Under the pieces are notes generated by a model that was not told the DNA's origin, ran no database searches, and saw nothing but the letters and a program-made list of their open reading frames with translations. Shown piece after piece: positions 8,042 to 16,078 of a stretch of DNA of 23,439 bases. Each line of letters opens with the position of its first letter. The first letter of the stretch is position 1. This DNA is from Desulfobacteraceae bacterium UBA5616 (GTDB taxonomy: Bacteria; Desulfobacterota; Desulfobacteria; Desulfobacterales; UBA5616): positions 1-23,439 of the forward strand of contig DIKO01000112.1 in NCBI GenBank assembly GCA_002423615.1. Direction: 5' to 3'. Position numbers and translations under genes: made by a program.

Positions 8042-8429
8042 AATTAATGATCAATTGCTTGTTCTCATCCGAAATTGGAATTGTCCTACCCGTTTTATTA
8101 TCGACCATTACAAAAACCGACTTGATTATAGCGATTGGCCTGCCGGAAATTGCCTCATTAATTTGAGTTTCCTGAGTAGTAGATGCTTTGCCTATTTTGG
8201 TCACACCGTAATAGACTTTTGCTTCCTCTGTCATCAATAACGGTGATGCATAAGTAATTTCCATTTTGACCGGGGTCGGTCTCCCGTCAACTTCCCGACC
8301 ACTCAACTGATTAAAATAACCGATACTCGCTTCTCTGGACCATGTATGATAAACTAAATCATGTACCACACCACTCGCTCTGAACTCGTCTCCGAATCTG
8401 GGTTTAACCGTAATACTGAATTTTGCCAT
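8010..8429 (-). CDS. Hotdog-fold (4HBT-type) acyl-CoA thioesterase-like protein
   Basis: This is 139 residues, typical for a single hotdog domain. RFGDEFRASGVVHDLVYHTWSREA (11-34) matches the 4HBT/YbgC signature around the first helix, with the Gly-Val-Val-His core and the Tyr-Trp-Glu-Ala helix. In active YbgC-type enzymes the residue three before the Gly is the catalytic Asp; here that place is Arg17, so hydrolysis may use another residue or be lost. The ATG at 8429 follows GGAGG at a good distance. It would act on cytoplasmic acyl-CoA. It lies 416 bp ahead of the CoA-transferase gene on the same strand, and a perfect 12-bp palindrome sits just upstream. It could also be a non-catalytic hotdog protein. 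Confidence 0.75.
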   Translation of the reverse strand: MAKFSITVKPRFGDEFRASGVVHDLVYHTWSREASIGYFNQLSGREVDGRPTPVKMEITYASPLLMTEEAKVYYGVTKIGKASTTQETQINEAISGRPIAIIKSVFVMVDNKTGRTIPISDENKQLIINFEGQKNIEVR

Positions 8430-8451
8430 AAGTCACCTCCTTCAGAGTTGA

Positions 8452-8463
8452 TAACCCGGGTTA
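8452..8463. promoter_or_regulatory. Perfect palindrome TAACCCGGGTTA upstream of the thioesterase-like gene
   Basis: A 12-bp perfect palindrome whose near end is 23 bases from the ATG at 8429, just before the ribosome binding site. Its position fits an operator. No regulator in the window is obviously matched to it. Confidence 0.35.
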
Positions 8464-8493
8464 AGTAAATTTGCCTGAAAAAGTGAATAGCCC

Positions 8494-8543
8494 CCAAAGG
8501 GTCACGCCGAGCCTTCGGCGACGGTGTATTGGAACCTTTTGGT
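8494..8543. repeat. Imperfect inverted repeat with a CGCCGA-gcct-TCGGCG core hairpin
   Basis: The core stem is 8505-8510 with 8515-8520 (six G/C-rich pairs, four-base loop). The outer arms CCAAAGGG and CCTTTTGG extend the symmetry imperfectly. It stands in the gap between the exported protein gene (8705) and the thioesterase gene. It has no T-tract, so it is more likely a repeat or RNA structure than a terminator. Confidence 0.3.
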
Positions 8544-8704
8544 TTAATAGTCTCATGGCCCACCTCAAAGGGTGTGGCTTGCGGGGAAAATTCTGAAATT
8601 CCATATATCGCTTTTATGCAATGCCCGAGGAAATCATGATAGCGGTTGTCTTTAGCATGTGAGCTTCCTCAAATTCGCCCGGAGCTAATGCCATTTGAAA
8701 CGCG

Positions 8705-9481
8705 TTACTCTTTTTTCGGCGCATAGGAAAGATCAGCTCTATAAACCCCCTGCCTTTCCTCATATTTCCTGGTAACCTTCAATACCTTTTGCCATATCGC
8801 TGAAAACTCCTCCCCCAATACAGCATTGTCTTTTTCCATGTTTTGATAATAATCCGATGCGCTGAGCGCCCATTCTTCGGATATATGTATGGGGGTGTCC
8901 GCCCCAAGGCCTCCCTTAAGTACATTAACGCCGTTGGCGATGTTTTTGCTTTTCCTAAGTGCGATCAGTTCTTTGGTAACATCCTCGGCTTCCTTTACCA
9001 TATCGCTTTTAATATAATAGGCTCTCCAGATAATGAACTTGCCCTCCTCGATCTTCACCCGGGGTTTTTCAGGCGTGTGGGATAAATCTGCTATGTGGGT
9101 TAAAAAATAGTCTCTCCTGTTATCAAATGTTCCCCCGTACCCATCCCAGAGCTTGTCAAAGTTTTCTTTTCCTATTTTATTCATCATTTCAGTGCCTTCT
9201 TTGGCCATGGCATCCATATCTGCAAGGCTGTTGATTGGAAATACGAAAAAATAATGAAAATCGTTGCTGCTATACGCATACCATGGGAATTTAAAATTAT
9301 GCTTGGCGTATTCGGCAGTGAGCTTTTTACAGTTGGCCTCGTAATCCGCCGCCCTTGAAGGTTTTACGGTAGTATCAATGCAAAAGTATAGTTGATCCCT
9401 GGGTACTTCTTGAGCATAAGCCGAGCCGATTCCCAGGCAAAAAATCACCACCACCAAAATACTGACTATCCTGATTTTCAT
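8705..9481 (-). CDS. Exported protein of unknown function, possible double alpha/beta-barrel (NIPSNAP-like)
   Basis: 258 residues starting at the ATG at 9481, which follows AAAGGAGG seven bases upstream; longer starts lack this. Residues 1-23 are a Sec signal peptide (KIRIVSILVVVIFCLGIGSAYA, cleavage before QE), so the product is periplasmic or secreted. The mature chain seems to hold two halves of similar order: a strand (QLYFCIDTTVKPSRAADYE... / KFIIWRAYYIKSDMVKEAE...), a helix with Lys/Glu, then aromatic strands (FHYFFVFPI / PIHISEEWA). This suggests two ferredoxin-like units as in NIPSNAP/ABM dimeric barrels, but the match is by eye and weak. It is monocistronic by position: 275 bp to the thioesterase gene and 515 bp to the divergent M20 gene. 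Confidence 0.7.
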   Translation of the reverse strand: MKIRIVSILVVVIFCLGIGSAYAQEVPRDQLYFCIDTTVKPSRAADYEANCKKLTAEYAKHNFKFPWYAYSSNDFHYFFVFPINSLADMDAMAKEGTEMMNKIGKENFDKLWDGYGGTFDNRRDYFLTHIADLSHTPEKPRVKIEEGKFIIWRAYYIKSDMVKEAEDVTKELIALRKSKNIANGVNVLKGGLGADTPIHISEEWALSASDYYQNMEKDNAVLGEEFSAIWQKVLKVTRKYEERQGVYRADLSYAPKKE

Positions 9482-9996
9482 GGCAAACCTCCTTTTTTGA
9501 CAGACGCTGATGAAACGGATCCCCCACGGATCCAGCAAAAAAACCGACCTCCATATTCCTCAACCTTCTAATTCAGCTATAGTGACAATCTGGAAGGTAT
9601 ATCTTCCCGTACAGGTATTGTCTTGGATAGTCTCGAACCTGCTTCCAGAACTGAGGATATTATGAGCAATATCCAGGCCAATCCGGATATTCCGGGGAAA
9701 TCATCGACAACATCTTGTCTTAATTACGGTTATTTGAAATGGTGGATTTCATGCAGGACCATGAACAGTACAATTGCCCGCGATATTCAGCGGTTTCCGC
9801 TGATTCCCACGGGTTCCTTTTTTTCTTGTTCTCACGATGAAATATTGATAATGATGTTAGCAAATTAAATCAAAGGAATCCTTTCAATTACCCCAGAGGC
9901 GGCAGGTTCGCCATGTCGTCCATCGGCCGATTCCCGATACCACCGTTGCCGGTGGATCAATAGGTTTGCGTCCTCCACAGGAAAAGGAGCCCGTTC
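9482..9996. other. 515-bp divergent intergenic region without a convincing gene
   Basis: It separates the minus-strand exported protein gene from the plus-strand M20 gene and must hold both promoters, but I see no clear -35/-10 pair. An 81-codon frame at 9623-9868 (+) has an ordinary composition, no ribosome binding site and no recognisable motif, and is not called. The only structure is a short hairpin near 9787-9803. Confidence 0.5.
9787..9803. repeat. Short perfect hairpin TCAGCGG-ttt-CCGCTGA
   Basis: A seven-pair perfect stem with a three-base loop lies in the non-coding region between the exported protein and M20 genes. On the plus strand a T-rich stretch (TTTTTTTC) starts about 14 bases after it, too far for a classical terminator. 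It could be an operator or the end of an unseen transcript. Confidence 0.3.
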
Positions 9997-11256
9997 ATGG
10001 AGTTTGCCCAGGCATTTTCGAGAGTTTTGCAGGAACAAAGTTACATTACCGACACCCTTAAAACCCTTATCGGCATCGACACCACCAATCCGCCCGGAGA
10101 GAATTATCCCCGGCTGGTGGATTTTCTTGAAAATGAATTGAACCATTTCGGCTTTGACACCCGTCGGATCGAGGTGCCAAAGGAAAAATTCCGGCTGATC
10201 CCCGAGTCCCTGTCCGGGGACCGCACCAATCTGGTGGGCGTATGGGAAAACGGAAAACAGCGCAGCACTTTTTACGCCCATATGGATGTGGTGCCGATTG
10301 ACGATCCGTGGACCGAAGATCCCTTCGGCGGCGCCGTCAAAAACGGCAGGCTCTACGGCCGGGGGGCCGTGGACATGAAAGGAAGCATTGCCTGTTTTCT
10401 CGGAGCCGTCAAGGTCCTCCGGGATTTGGGGATAGAACCGCATTATCAGATGGAATGCTGTTTCTGTACGGATGAAGAAGTCGGGGTCTATCCCGGGGCC
10501 CTCCATCTGGCTGAAAACGGATATTTTTCAAATCACCTGATATGGGGAGAACTGGGAGCCGTGGAGCCGGTCGTCCTGACGGGTATTGCCGGGTCCGTGC
10601 GGGCGGATATCACCGCCGTGGGAAAGAGTTGTCATTCAGGGGCCAACTGGCTGGGCATCAACGCTATCGAGGAATTCATCCCCACTCTAAACTCCCTGAT
10701 GGAGCTGAAGAAAGAGGTGGAAAAAAGGGAATCCAGGATACCGGCCCTGCCTTTACCGGGAGTTCCCTCAAAAAAAATGACCCCCATGTTCAACCTGAAC
10801 GTCATCCGGGGGGGCGTCAAGGAAAATATCGTCGCCGGATCCTGCCGTCTGACCATCAACCGCCGTTACCTTCCCGATGAAAAGGTCGAGGATGTGATTT
10901 CTGAAATAAAGAATGCCGTTGATTCCGGAAGGAAAAATTCGAACCTGGCTGATCTTCAGATGACGTTTCGCAATGTCTGGTCTCCGGTGGAAATAGATCC
11001 TGAAACGGATGCATCCCTGAAGATGCGGAAGGCTGCCACGGCTGTTTTGGGTTATCGGGATTTTCTTTATGGCGGCATCAGTGGATCCACAGACCTTGGG
11101 ATGGTGCTGGAAGCCCTGAAACCGGAAAAGCCCCGGATCGCCTGCTGCGGGCCTGTTCGCGGCGCCGACAGCCGCGCCCATGCTGCCGACGAGTTCGTCC
11201 TCGTGGATGATCTCATCGCCGTAACCCGGCAACTGGTGCATTATTACGCTTTCTGA
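9997..11256 (+). CDS. M20 family metallo-amidohydrolase (ArgE/DapE/ACY1 type)
   Basis: This 419-residue protein has the di-zinc M20 motifs in order: YAHMDVVP (H95, with D97 assisting), GRGAVDMKG (D126 bridging metal ligand), CTDEEVG (E160 general base, E161 ligand), WGELG (E185 probable ligand) and a C-terminal RAHAADE (His ligand). About 190-310 is the usual inserted dimerisation domain. All metal ligands are present, so it should hydrolyse an amide bond of an N-acyl amino acid or similar compound in the cytoplasm (no signal peptide). The ATG follows AAGGAG eight bases upstream. Its 3' end converges with the flavoprotein gene, and both stop codons sit in a shared stem-loop. The substrate is unknown. 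Confidence 0.9.
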   Translation: MEFAQAFSRVLQEQSYITDTLKTLIGIDTTNPPGENYPRLVDFLENELNHFGFDTRRIEVPKEKFRLIPESLSGDRTNLVGVWENGKQRSTFYAHMDVVPIDDPWTEDPFGGAVKNGRLYGRGAVDMKGSIACFLGAVKVLRDLGIEPHYQMECCFCTDEEVGVYPGALHLAENGYFSNHLIWGELGAVEPVVLTGIAGSVRADITAVGKSCHSGANWLGINAIEEFIPTLNSLMELKKEVEKRESRIPALPLPGVPSKKMTPMFNLNVIRGGVKENIVAGSCRLTINRRYLPDEKVEDVISEIKNAVDSGRKNSNLADLQMTFRNVWSPVEIDPETDASLKMRKAATAVLGYRDFLYGGISGSTDLGMVLEALKPEKPRIACCGPVRGADSRAHAADEFVLVDDLIAVTRQLVHYYAF

Positions 11257-11289
11257 CGGCAGTTCCATCTCCCGGGAACAAACCGTCAG
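11253..11289. terminator. Stem-loop between convergent genes, possible bidirectional terminator
   Basis: CTGACGG (11253-11259) pairs with CCGTCAG (11283-11289), and inside them GTTCC pairs with GGAAC. The TGA codons of both convergent genes are embedded in the two outer arms. There is no long T-tract, so termination efficiency is uncertain. Confidence 0.4.
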
Positions 11290-12275
11290 ACGGTCCGGAT
11301 CAGGGCCATTTTGTCCAGAATTTCTTCAGCCCCCCGGACCATCGTACCTACCAGGTCGCGGACCGGAATGACCTTCTCCAGTACCCCCACGGCAAGGGAT
11401 ACGATCCGGCTGGGCCCATCCTCTCCCCATTCTTCGTCAAAGGAGTATTCCCCGCTGGGATCTGCATCGTTCTGCCAGGAAGTGTATTTCAGGTTGACCC
11501 GTTCCAGCATTCTCAGCCATTGATCAAAAGGCACGCCCTTTCTCATTTCCATGACCTTCCGGTAGGCTTCAGGATCCGGCGGCGCCAGCACCTGATGGCG
11601 GAGCCGGGGATCCAGGGGATTGGACCGGACGATCTTTTCCTTTGCCCCCTTGCCCAGCGGGCATTCATCCGTGGCCATAAAGGCGGTTCCCATCATGATA
11701 GCGTCGGCCCCCATGCCCATGGCCCCCACAAAGCCCGAAGCATCACCGATCCCGCCTGCGGCGACAAAGGGAATCTTCAATGTTTTTTTGGCCATGGTGG
11801 CGGCAATCAGCGTGGGGAGTTGTTCAGGATTTTTAAATCCAACTCCCTCCAAGCCCACAATAATGACCGCATCGGCGCCCAACCGTTCAGCATGCAGCGC
11901 ATCCTTTATCCTGGCTGATTTGTGTATCCAGGTGACGCCCGACGCCTTGATCCGTCCGGCCAGAGCATCGGGTTTGTAGGCGGCGGTCTCCACCGGGACC
12001 CCATGGCTTATGCAGACTTCCAGCATTTCATCAATCCGCGGGCAGATCCCGAAGCTCAGGTTCACGCCGAAAACCCCGCTGGTTGCCTTCCGGCATTTTT
12101 CAATGGCCTCTGCGAGCTTGTCCGGGGTTTTGTAGACGGAAGCGGTTATCAGTCCGAATGCGCCGGTGTCGGCCACTGCCGCGGCGAATTTCCATGTTCC
12201 GATTCCCCCGTAGGCGCCTTCCAGAATCGGGTATCGGCATCCCAGGAGTTCCGTAATTCGGGTTTTCCATTCCAT
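11286..12275 (-). CDS. Nitronate monooxygenase/2-nitropropane dioxygenase-like FMN protein
   Basis: 329 residues forming a TIM-barrel flavoprotein of the NMO/FabK-like family: the N-terminal RYPILEGAYGGIGTWKFAAAVADTGAFGLI, GADAVIIVGLEG (134-144), and the phosphate-binding PFVAAGGIGDASGFVGAMGMGADAIMMGT (169-197). In characterised class I nitronate monooxygenases the loop after the E-x-G segment carries the catalytic His (GGHRG or GHxG); here it is GVGFKNP (144-150), with no His. Known enzymes of the family also need O2, which sits badly with an anaerobe. The protein may therefore reduce or isomerise an enoyl-type or nitro substrate. Cytoplasmic. The ATG at 12275 follows GGAGAAG. It is encoded alone, convergent with the M20 gene. 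Confidence 0.82.
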   Translation of the reverse strand: MEWKTRITELLGCRYPILEGAYGGIGTWKFAAAVADTGAFGLITASVYKTPDKLAEAIEKCRKATSGVFGVNLSFGICPRIDEMLEVCISHGVPVETAAYKPDALAGRIKASGVTWIHKSARIKDALHAERLGADAVIIVGLEGVGFKNPEQLPTLIAATMAKKTLKIPFVAAGGIGDASGFVGAMGMGADAIMMGTAFMATDECPLGKGAKEKIVRSNPLDPRLRHQVLAPPDPEAYRKVMEMRKGVPFDQWLRMLERVNLKYTSWQNDADPSGEYSFDEEWGEDGPSRIVSLAVGVLEKVIPVRDLVGTMVRGAEEILDKMALIRTV

Positions 12276-12589
12276 TTGTTTTTCTTCTCCACCATAACGG
12301 CATCGTTTATGTTCACTGCAGTTAAAAACCGGGCTGAACGAGATTAAAACGGGTTTCGTGGAAACTTATAAATAAAACCCGCTCAAAATCAACCATTTTG
12401 TATGGCAGGTGCTGGAACGCCATTCGACCCTTGAAGGAAATTCCAAAAAACCGGCCTCCGGATTGTCTTGCCAAATTGGCGCCGGGTTGATATAGACTTC
12501 GGACCACAGCAAAAGACCGGCGCCGGACCCGGCGCCATTTTCCCTCACAATTCAGGATCGCCGAACTGCCCAGAAAATGGAGGTACAGG
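12276..12589. other. 314-bp divergent intergenic region
   Basis: It lies between the NMO-like gene (minus) and the serine hydrolase gene (plus). I see no gene that can be supported; the frames on the minus strand here are made by a shifting composition and have no ribosome binding site. It holds one strong GC hairpin (12519-12536) close to the hydrolase start. Confidence 0.5.
12519..12536. terminator. Strong GC hairpin with short T-tract, terminator- or attenuator-like
   Basis: GGCGCCGG (12519-12526) pairs with CCGGCGCC (12529-12536); sterically, seven G/C pairs with a four-base loop. On the plus strand it is followed by ATTTT, and on the minus strand by TCTTTT. It lies 53 bp before the serine hydrolase ATG in its probable leader, so it might end upstream transcription or act as an attenuator. 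A GGCGCCGGG half-copy occurs about 45 bp upstream (near 12478), offering alternative pairing. Confidence 0.35.
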
Positions 12590-13894
12590 ATGAAAAAGAA
12601 GTCGATGCGTCTATGTCCGTCCCTGGCTGTAACCCTTCTGTTCCTGGCACTCATGAACGCCGACGCTCAGGAATTGCCGTCTCCGGAAAGCGTCAGACTG
12701 GAAACGCTGGGCTACATGAGCACATTTCCACCGGTCGGCGATAAAATCGTCGATAAAGAGAATTGGGTGCAATATCCTCAGATGCGCTGGGCCCTTCAGC
12801 ACGTCCGGGAATTGTGGCCGACCAGGGCCATCCGCCGCGGTGCCTTGCCGCCGTCCAGGCTTCCCGAGGTACGCCGTAACCTCGATGAGGTTAAATTCTC
12901 CGACGACACCGGTCGGGAGATTTCAATCCTGGACTGGCAGAATGCCACGTACACCGACGCACTCATCGTCATGCACAAGGGGAAACTGATTTATGAGCGT
13001 TATGACAACCAGATGAGGCCTGAAACGCTTCATCTCTTATTTTCAGTGACCAAATCCTTTACCGGCCTGTTGGCCGCCCAACTGGCCCATGAAGGCAAAA
13101 TCGATCCCGAGGCCCCGGTGACCGCCTATATCCCCGAGCTTGCCCGTACTGCCTGGGGAGATATGAAGGTCCGCCATGTGATGGATATGACGGGTTCCGT
13201 CAATTTCCGGGAAGACTACCTGGACCCCACCTCGGATATTTTTCTCTATGGTTACGCCAACGGCATGATGCCCCTCCCGGAAAATTATAAAGGGCCGAAG
13301 AACATTTATGACTTCCTCATGACACTCAAAAAAGGTCCGGAGGAACACGGCAGTGGTTTCGTTTACCGCACCGTGCACTCGGAAGTCCTGGGCTGGATCA
13401 TCTCCCGTGTCACCGGCAGACATTTTGCCGACCTGTTTTCAGAGCGCATCTGGCAGAAACTCGGAATGGAAGAAGATGCCTGCCTGCTGGTGGATTCCGT
13501 CGGGACGCCGCTGCAGGGAGGCGGCCTGAGCGCAACGGCCCGGGACCTGGCCCGGTTCGGAGAAATGCTGCGCTTAAACGGTGAATGGAACGGTCAAAAT
13601 GTTTTTGACCGGGCTGTCCTGGAAGATCTCCGAAAAGGCGGAGACCCTGAAAAATTCAAGGCATCGGGAATGACGTTTCGCCCCGGTTACAGTTACCGTA
13701 ACCAGTGGTGGATCCTGCACAACGCCGACGGCGCTTTCGAGGCATCGGGGATACACGGGCAGATGATTCACATCAACCCGGCGGCGGAAATGGTGGTGGT
13801 AAAGCTGTCGTCGCACCCCCTGGGCAGCGCCAAGTTCACCCATGCCCTGACCCTTAAGGCATGGGAAGCACTGGCCAGGGCCGTACGGTCCTGA
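12590..13894 (+). CDS. Exported serine hydrolase of the beta-lactamase class C / NylB-like family
   Basis: 434 residues. The first 26 are a signal peptide ending ADA before QE. The Ser-x-x-Lys motif is FSVTKSF (S152, K155), the Tyr motif is FVYRTVHSEVLGW (Y259), and the third motif region is GIHGQMIHI. The Tyr segment with its T/S-x-x-LGW pattern is closer to 6-aminohexanoate-dimer hydrolase (NylB) and EstB-type esterases than to true AmpC beta-lactamases, so an amidase or esterase of small amides or esters is more likely than antibiotic resistance. The long N-terminal region (27-115) before the catalytic domain is also common in NylB-type proteins. It acts outside the cytoplasmic membrane. 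The ATG follows GGAGG. An epoxide-hydrolase-like gene follows after 63 bp on the same strand, probably co-transcribed. Confidence 0.87.
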   Translation: MKKKSMRLCPSLAVTLLFLALMNADAQELPSPESVRLETLGYMSTFPPVGDKIVDKENWVQYPQMRWALQHVRELWPTRAIRRGALPPSRLPEVRRNLDEVKFSDDTGREISILDWQNATYTDALIVMHKGKLIYERYDNQMRPETLHLLFSVTKSFTGLLAAQLAHEGKIDPEAPVTAYIPELARTAWGDMKVRHVMDMTGSVNFREDYLDPTSDIFLYGYANGMMPLPENYKGPKNIYDFLMTLKKGPEEHGSGFVYRTVHSEVLGWIISRVTGRHFADLFSERIWQKLGMEEDACLLVDSVGTPLQGGGLSATARDLARFGEMLRLNGEWNGQNVFDRAVLEDLRKGGDPEKFKASGMTFRPGYSYRNQWWILHNADGAFEASGIHGQMIHINPAAEMVVVKLSSHPLGSAKFTHALTLKAWEALARAVRS

Positions 13895-13957
13895 TCCTTT
13901 CTAAAACAGGACCCCCTGAACTCAAAAATTTCCACAAAAACAAAGAGGTTTTCAATC

Positions 13958-14908
13958 ATGGCATTTATCGATCCCCGGTTTGTCGACACAAACGGCATTC
14001 GCATGGCGGTTTATGAACAGGGCAAAGGCACTCCCGTGGTATTTTCCCACGGATTTCCCGAACTGGCCTATTCCTGGCGGGACCAGATACCGGCCCTGGC
14101 CCGGGCCGGGTTCCGGGCCATTGCACCGGACCAGCGCGGGTATGGAAAGACCAGTTGTCCCGAGGATATCGCAGCCTATGATATCCATCACCTGTGCGGG
14201 GACCTGGCCGGCCTTCTGGATGCCCTCGAAATCGACAAGGCCGTTTTCTGCGGTCACGACTGGGGGGGATTGGTGGTGTGGCAGATGGCCCTCCTTCATC
14301 CGGAACGGGTGTCCGGCGTCATCGGTGTCAACACGCCGTTCATCCCCCGGGCCCCCATGGATCCTCTGGAGCTGATGCGCCAGGCCTTGGGCGAAGGCAT
14401 GTACATCGTACAATTTCAGCAACCCGGCAAGGCCGAAAAAATTCTCGAAAAGGATATCGCGCGCACGTTTCGCTTCTTCTTTCAGAAAAGCATAATGTCC
14501 GCAGAGGAATTTGAAAAACTGGAGCCCTCGTTTCAGAGTTTAAACTTCCTGGAGCAGTTTGAGATCTGGGATGGGCAGGGGCAAGTGGTCTGCCCGGACG
14601 ACGAGCTTGAGGTCTACATCAAAACCTTCACCCATACCGGCTTTACCGGGGGTCTGAACTGGTATCGCAACATGTCCCGGAACTGGAAAATTACCGAAGG
14701 AATTCGGGAGAAGGTGGATGTTCCGGCCCTGATGATCAGCGCATCGGACGATGTGGTCCTCAGGCCTTCCATGACCGTCGGCATGGAAGCATTCGTGCCG
14801 GATCTTGAAAAGCACGTCATAATGAATTGCGGTCACTGGACCCAGCAGGAAAAACCCGAAGAATTGAACCGGCTGATGATCGACTGGCTGAAACGACGTT
14901 TTGGTTAA
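13958..14908 (+). CDS. Alpha/beta hydrolase, soluble epoxide hydrolase type
   Basis: 316 residues with the epoxide hydrolase pattern: oxyanion segment SHGFPE (30-35), nucleophile elbow CGHDWGG (Asp101 as nucleophile), and a cap domain with WYRNMSRNW supplying a lid Tyr. SASDDVV provides the acid and NCGHWTQQE the catalytic His near the C-terminus. The Asp nucleophile and lid Tyr favour epoxide hydrolase (or, less likely, haloalkane dehalogenase, which normally has a Trp beside the Asp and no lid Tyr). Cytoplasmic. AAAGAGG lies about nine bases before the ATG. It follows the exported serine hydrolase by 63 bp and ends 31 bp before a convergent MFS gene; no clear terminator stands in that gap. 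Confidence 0.9.
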   Translation: MAFIDPRFVDTNGIRMAVYEQGKGTPVVFSHGFPELAYSWRDQIPALARAGFRAIAPDQRGYGKTSCPEDIAAYDIHHLCGDLAGLLDALEIDKAVFCGHDWGGLVVWQMALLHPERVSGVIGVNTPFIPRAPMDPLELMRQALGEGMYIVQFQQPGKAEKILEKDIARTFRFFFQKSIMSAEEFEKLEPSFQSLNFLEQFEIWDGQGQVVCPDDELEVYIKTFTHTGFTGGLNWYRNMSRNWKITEGIREKVDVPALMISASDDVVLRPSMTVGMEAFVPDLEKHVIMNCGHWTQQEKPEELNRLMIDWLKRRFG

Positions 14909-14939
14909 ACAAAAGCTCGTTATTCGGCACGCGGCGGCG

Positions 14940-16039
14940 TCATACCGGTTCCCTCAACAGCTCCGATACGGGTGAAAGCTCTGGCCGGGCGGCTGGTTTC
15001 AAGACCATGGCGATAAGGGCGCACACGAGCATCAGGGGAATGAGGAAATAAAAAACGGGAATATACGACCCGTAAATATCGAAGACATAGCCTGCGCCTA
15101 CAGGACCGAGGGCTCCACCCATGGTGCCCGTAATCGTCAAAATACCGAAAAGGGTGGCAAAATTCTTCACTCCCAGATAATCTCCGGTGAGAAGCGGGTT
15201 GATGACCAGGGGAGCACCGCAGGAAAAACCGTATAGTCCGGCGAAAACCATCACCACCCAGTACCTGTCTGCAAAAATCAGGATCCCGACCGAAACTGAA
15301 AACAGGACGCAGGAGATGGCCATGGATATTTTTGCGCCCCACCGGTCCGCTATGGGACCGAAGGCGATCTTCCCGAAAACCATCGATCCCATCACCAGAC
15401 TCCAGGCGAATGCGGCACGGGTGGGTGAATGACCCAGGTCGTTCAGGTAGGCGACGCAATGGTTGTTTAGGCCGGTGAAGGCCAGGGAGATAATGAAGAT
15501 GATGACGCCGATCTGCCAGAACTCTTTAAGGGAAAACGCTTCCTTAACGCTGAACCCCCACGGCTCTTGTGCCGGAGTTCCGGCCAAGATTCCTGTTTGA
15601 TAGGGATTTAGGCCCATTTCCCTGGGATGTGTCCGGATGGCGAAGAGAATCAGGGGAACCACCACGACCCATATGGTGACGCCGCTGACCAGCAACGCGG
15701 TGCGCCAGTCGTAACGGAGGATGATCCAGTTGAACACCGGCGACATCACCATGCCGCCGAAACTCGTTCCCACGAAAGCCGCGCTCATGGCCATGATTTT
15801 TTTCGCACCGATCCGGTCGATCAGGGTTCCGGCCAGGGGAGAAACAATTCCCGGAACCATGGAACCCAGCAGAATGGCCACGGCCAAATCCCCTCTTCCC
15901 CATTTCATGCTTTCGGCAATGGGTTTCAGGAATATGGGAAACGTATTCAATACCATTCCCCAGAGAAAAACAGGATAAAAAAACAGGCGGCCACGATGTA
16001 AAAACCATGGAAAATCCTGGGCGTTTTTGAAGAATCCAT
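14940..16039 (-). pseudogene. MFS transporter (OxlT/MCT-like), frameshifted and lacking about two membrane helices
   Basis: The long frame ends at 14940 and encodes a major facilitator protein with LAGTLIDRIGAKK (loop 2-3) and FGPIADRWGAK (loop 8-9) motifs. The natural start seems to be the ATG at 16039 (GGAG ten bases upstream): that frame gives a good first helix (HGFYIVAACFFILFF) but stops after about 30 codons. One extra T in the coding-strand T5 run (A5 at 15966-15970) would join it to FLWGMVLNTFPIF. Second defect: loop 2-3 and the start of helix 3 run directly into a helix-5-like segment (AAFVGTSFGGMVMSPV) and then YDWRTALLVSG. About 65-70 residues, helices 3-4, are missing compared with the usual 12-helix layout, leaving about ten. 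It is probably a non-functional transporter for organic acids. It lies 101 bp after the tandem TetR gene. Confidence 0.75.
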
Positions 16040-16078
16040 TGATCCGGCACTCCTTTCAATCTGATGGTAGGCCTTGAA

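Noticed and set aside
9623..9868. 81-codon plus-strand frame in the 9482-9996 intergenic region
   Set aside because: No ribosome binding site, no recognisable motif, and ordinary composition; most likely a chance frame.
9865..10506. 213-codon minus-strand frame
   Set aside because: Antisense to the M20 gene, whose metal-binding motifs show the true strand.
12322..12654. 110-codon minus-strand frame upstream of the NMO-like gene
   Set aside because: It overlaps the start of the serine hydrolase, has no family motif, and crosses a hairpin region.
12590..13894. Antibiotic-resistance beta-lactamase
   Set aside because: The Tyr motif and long N-terminal region fit NylB/EstB-type hydrolases better than AmpC, so a resistance role is not supported.
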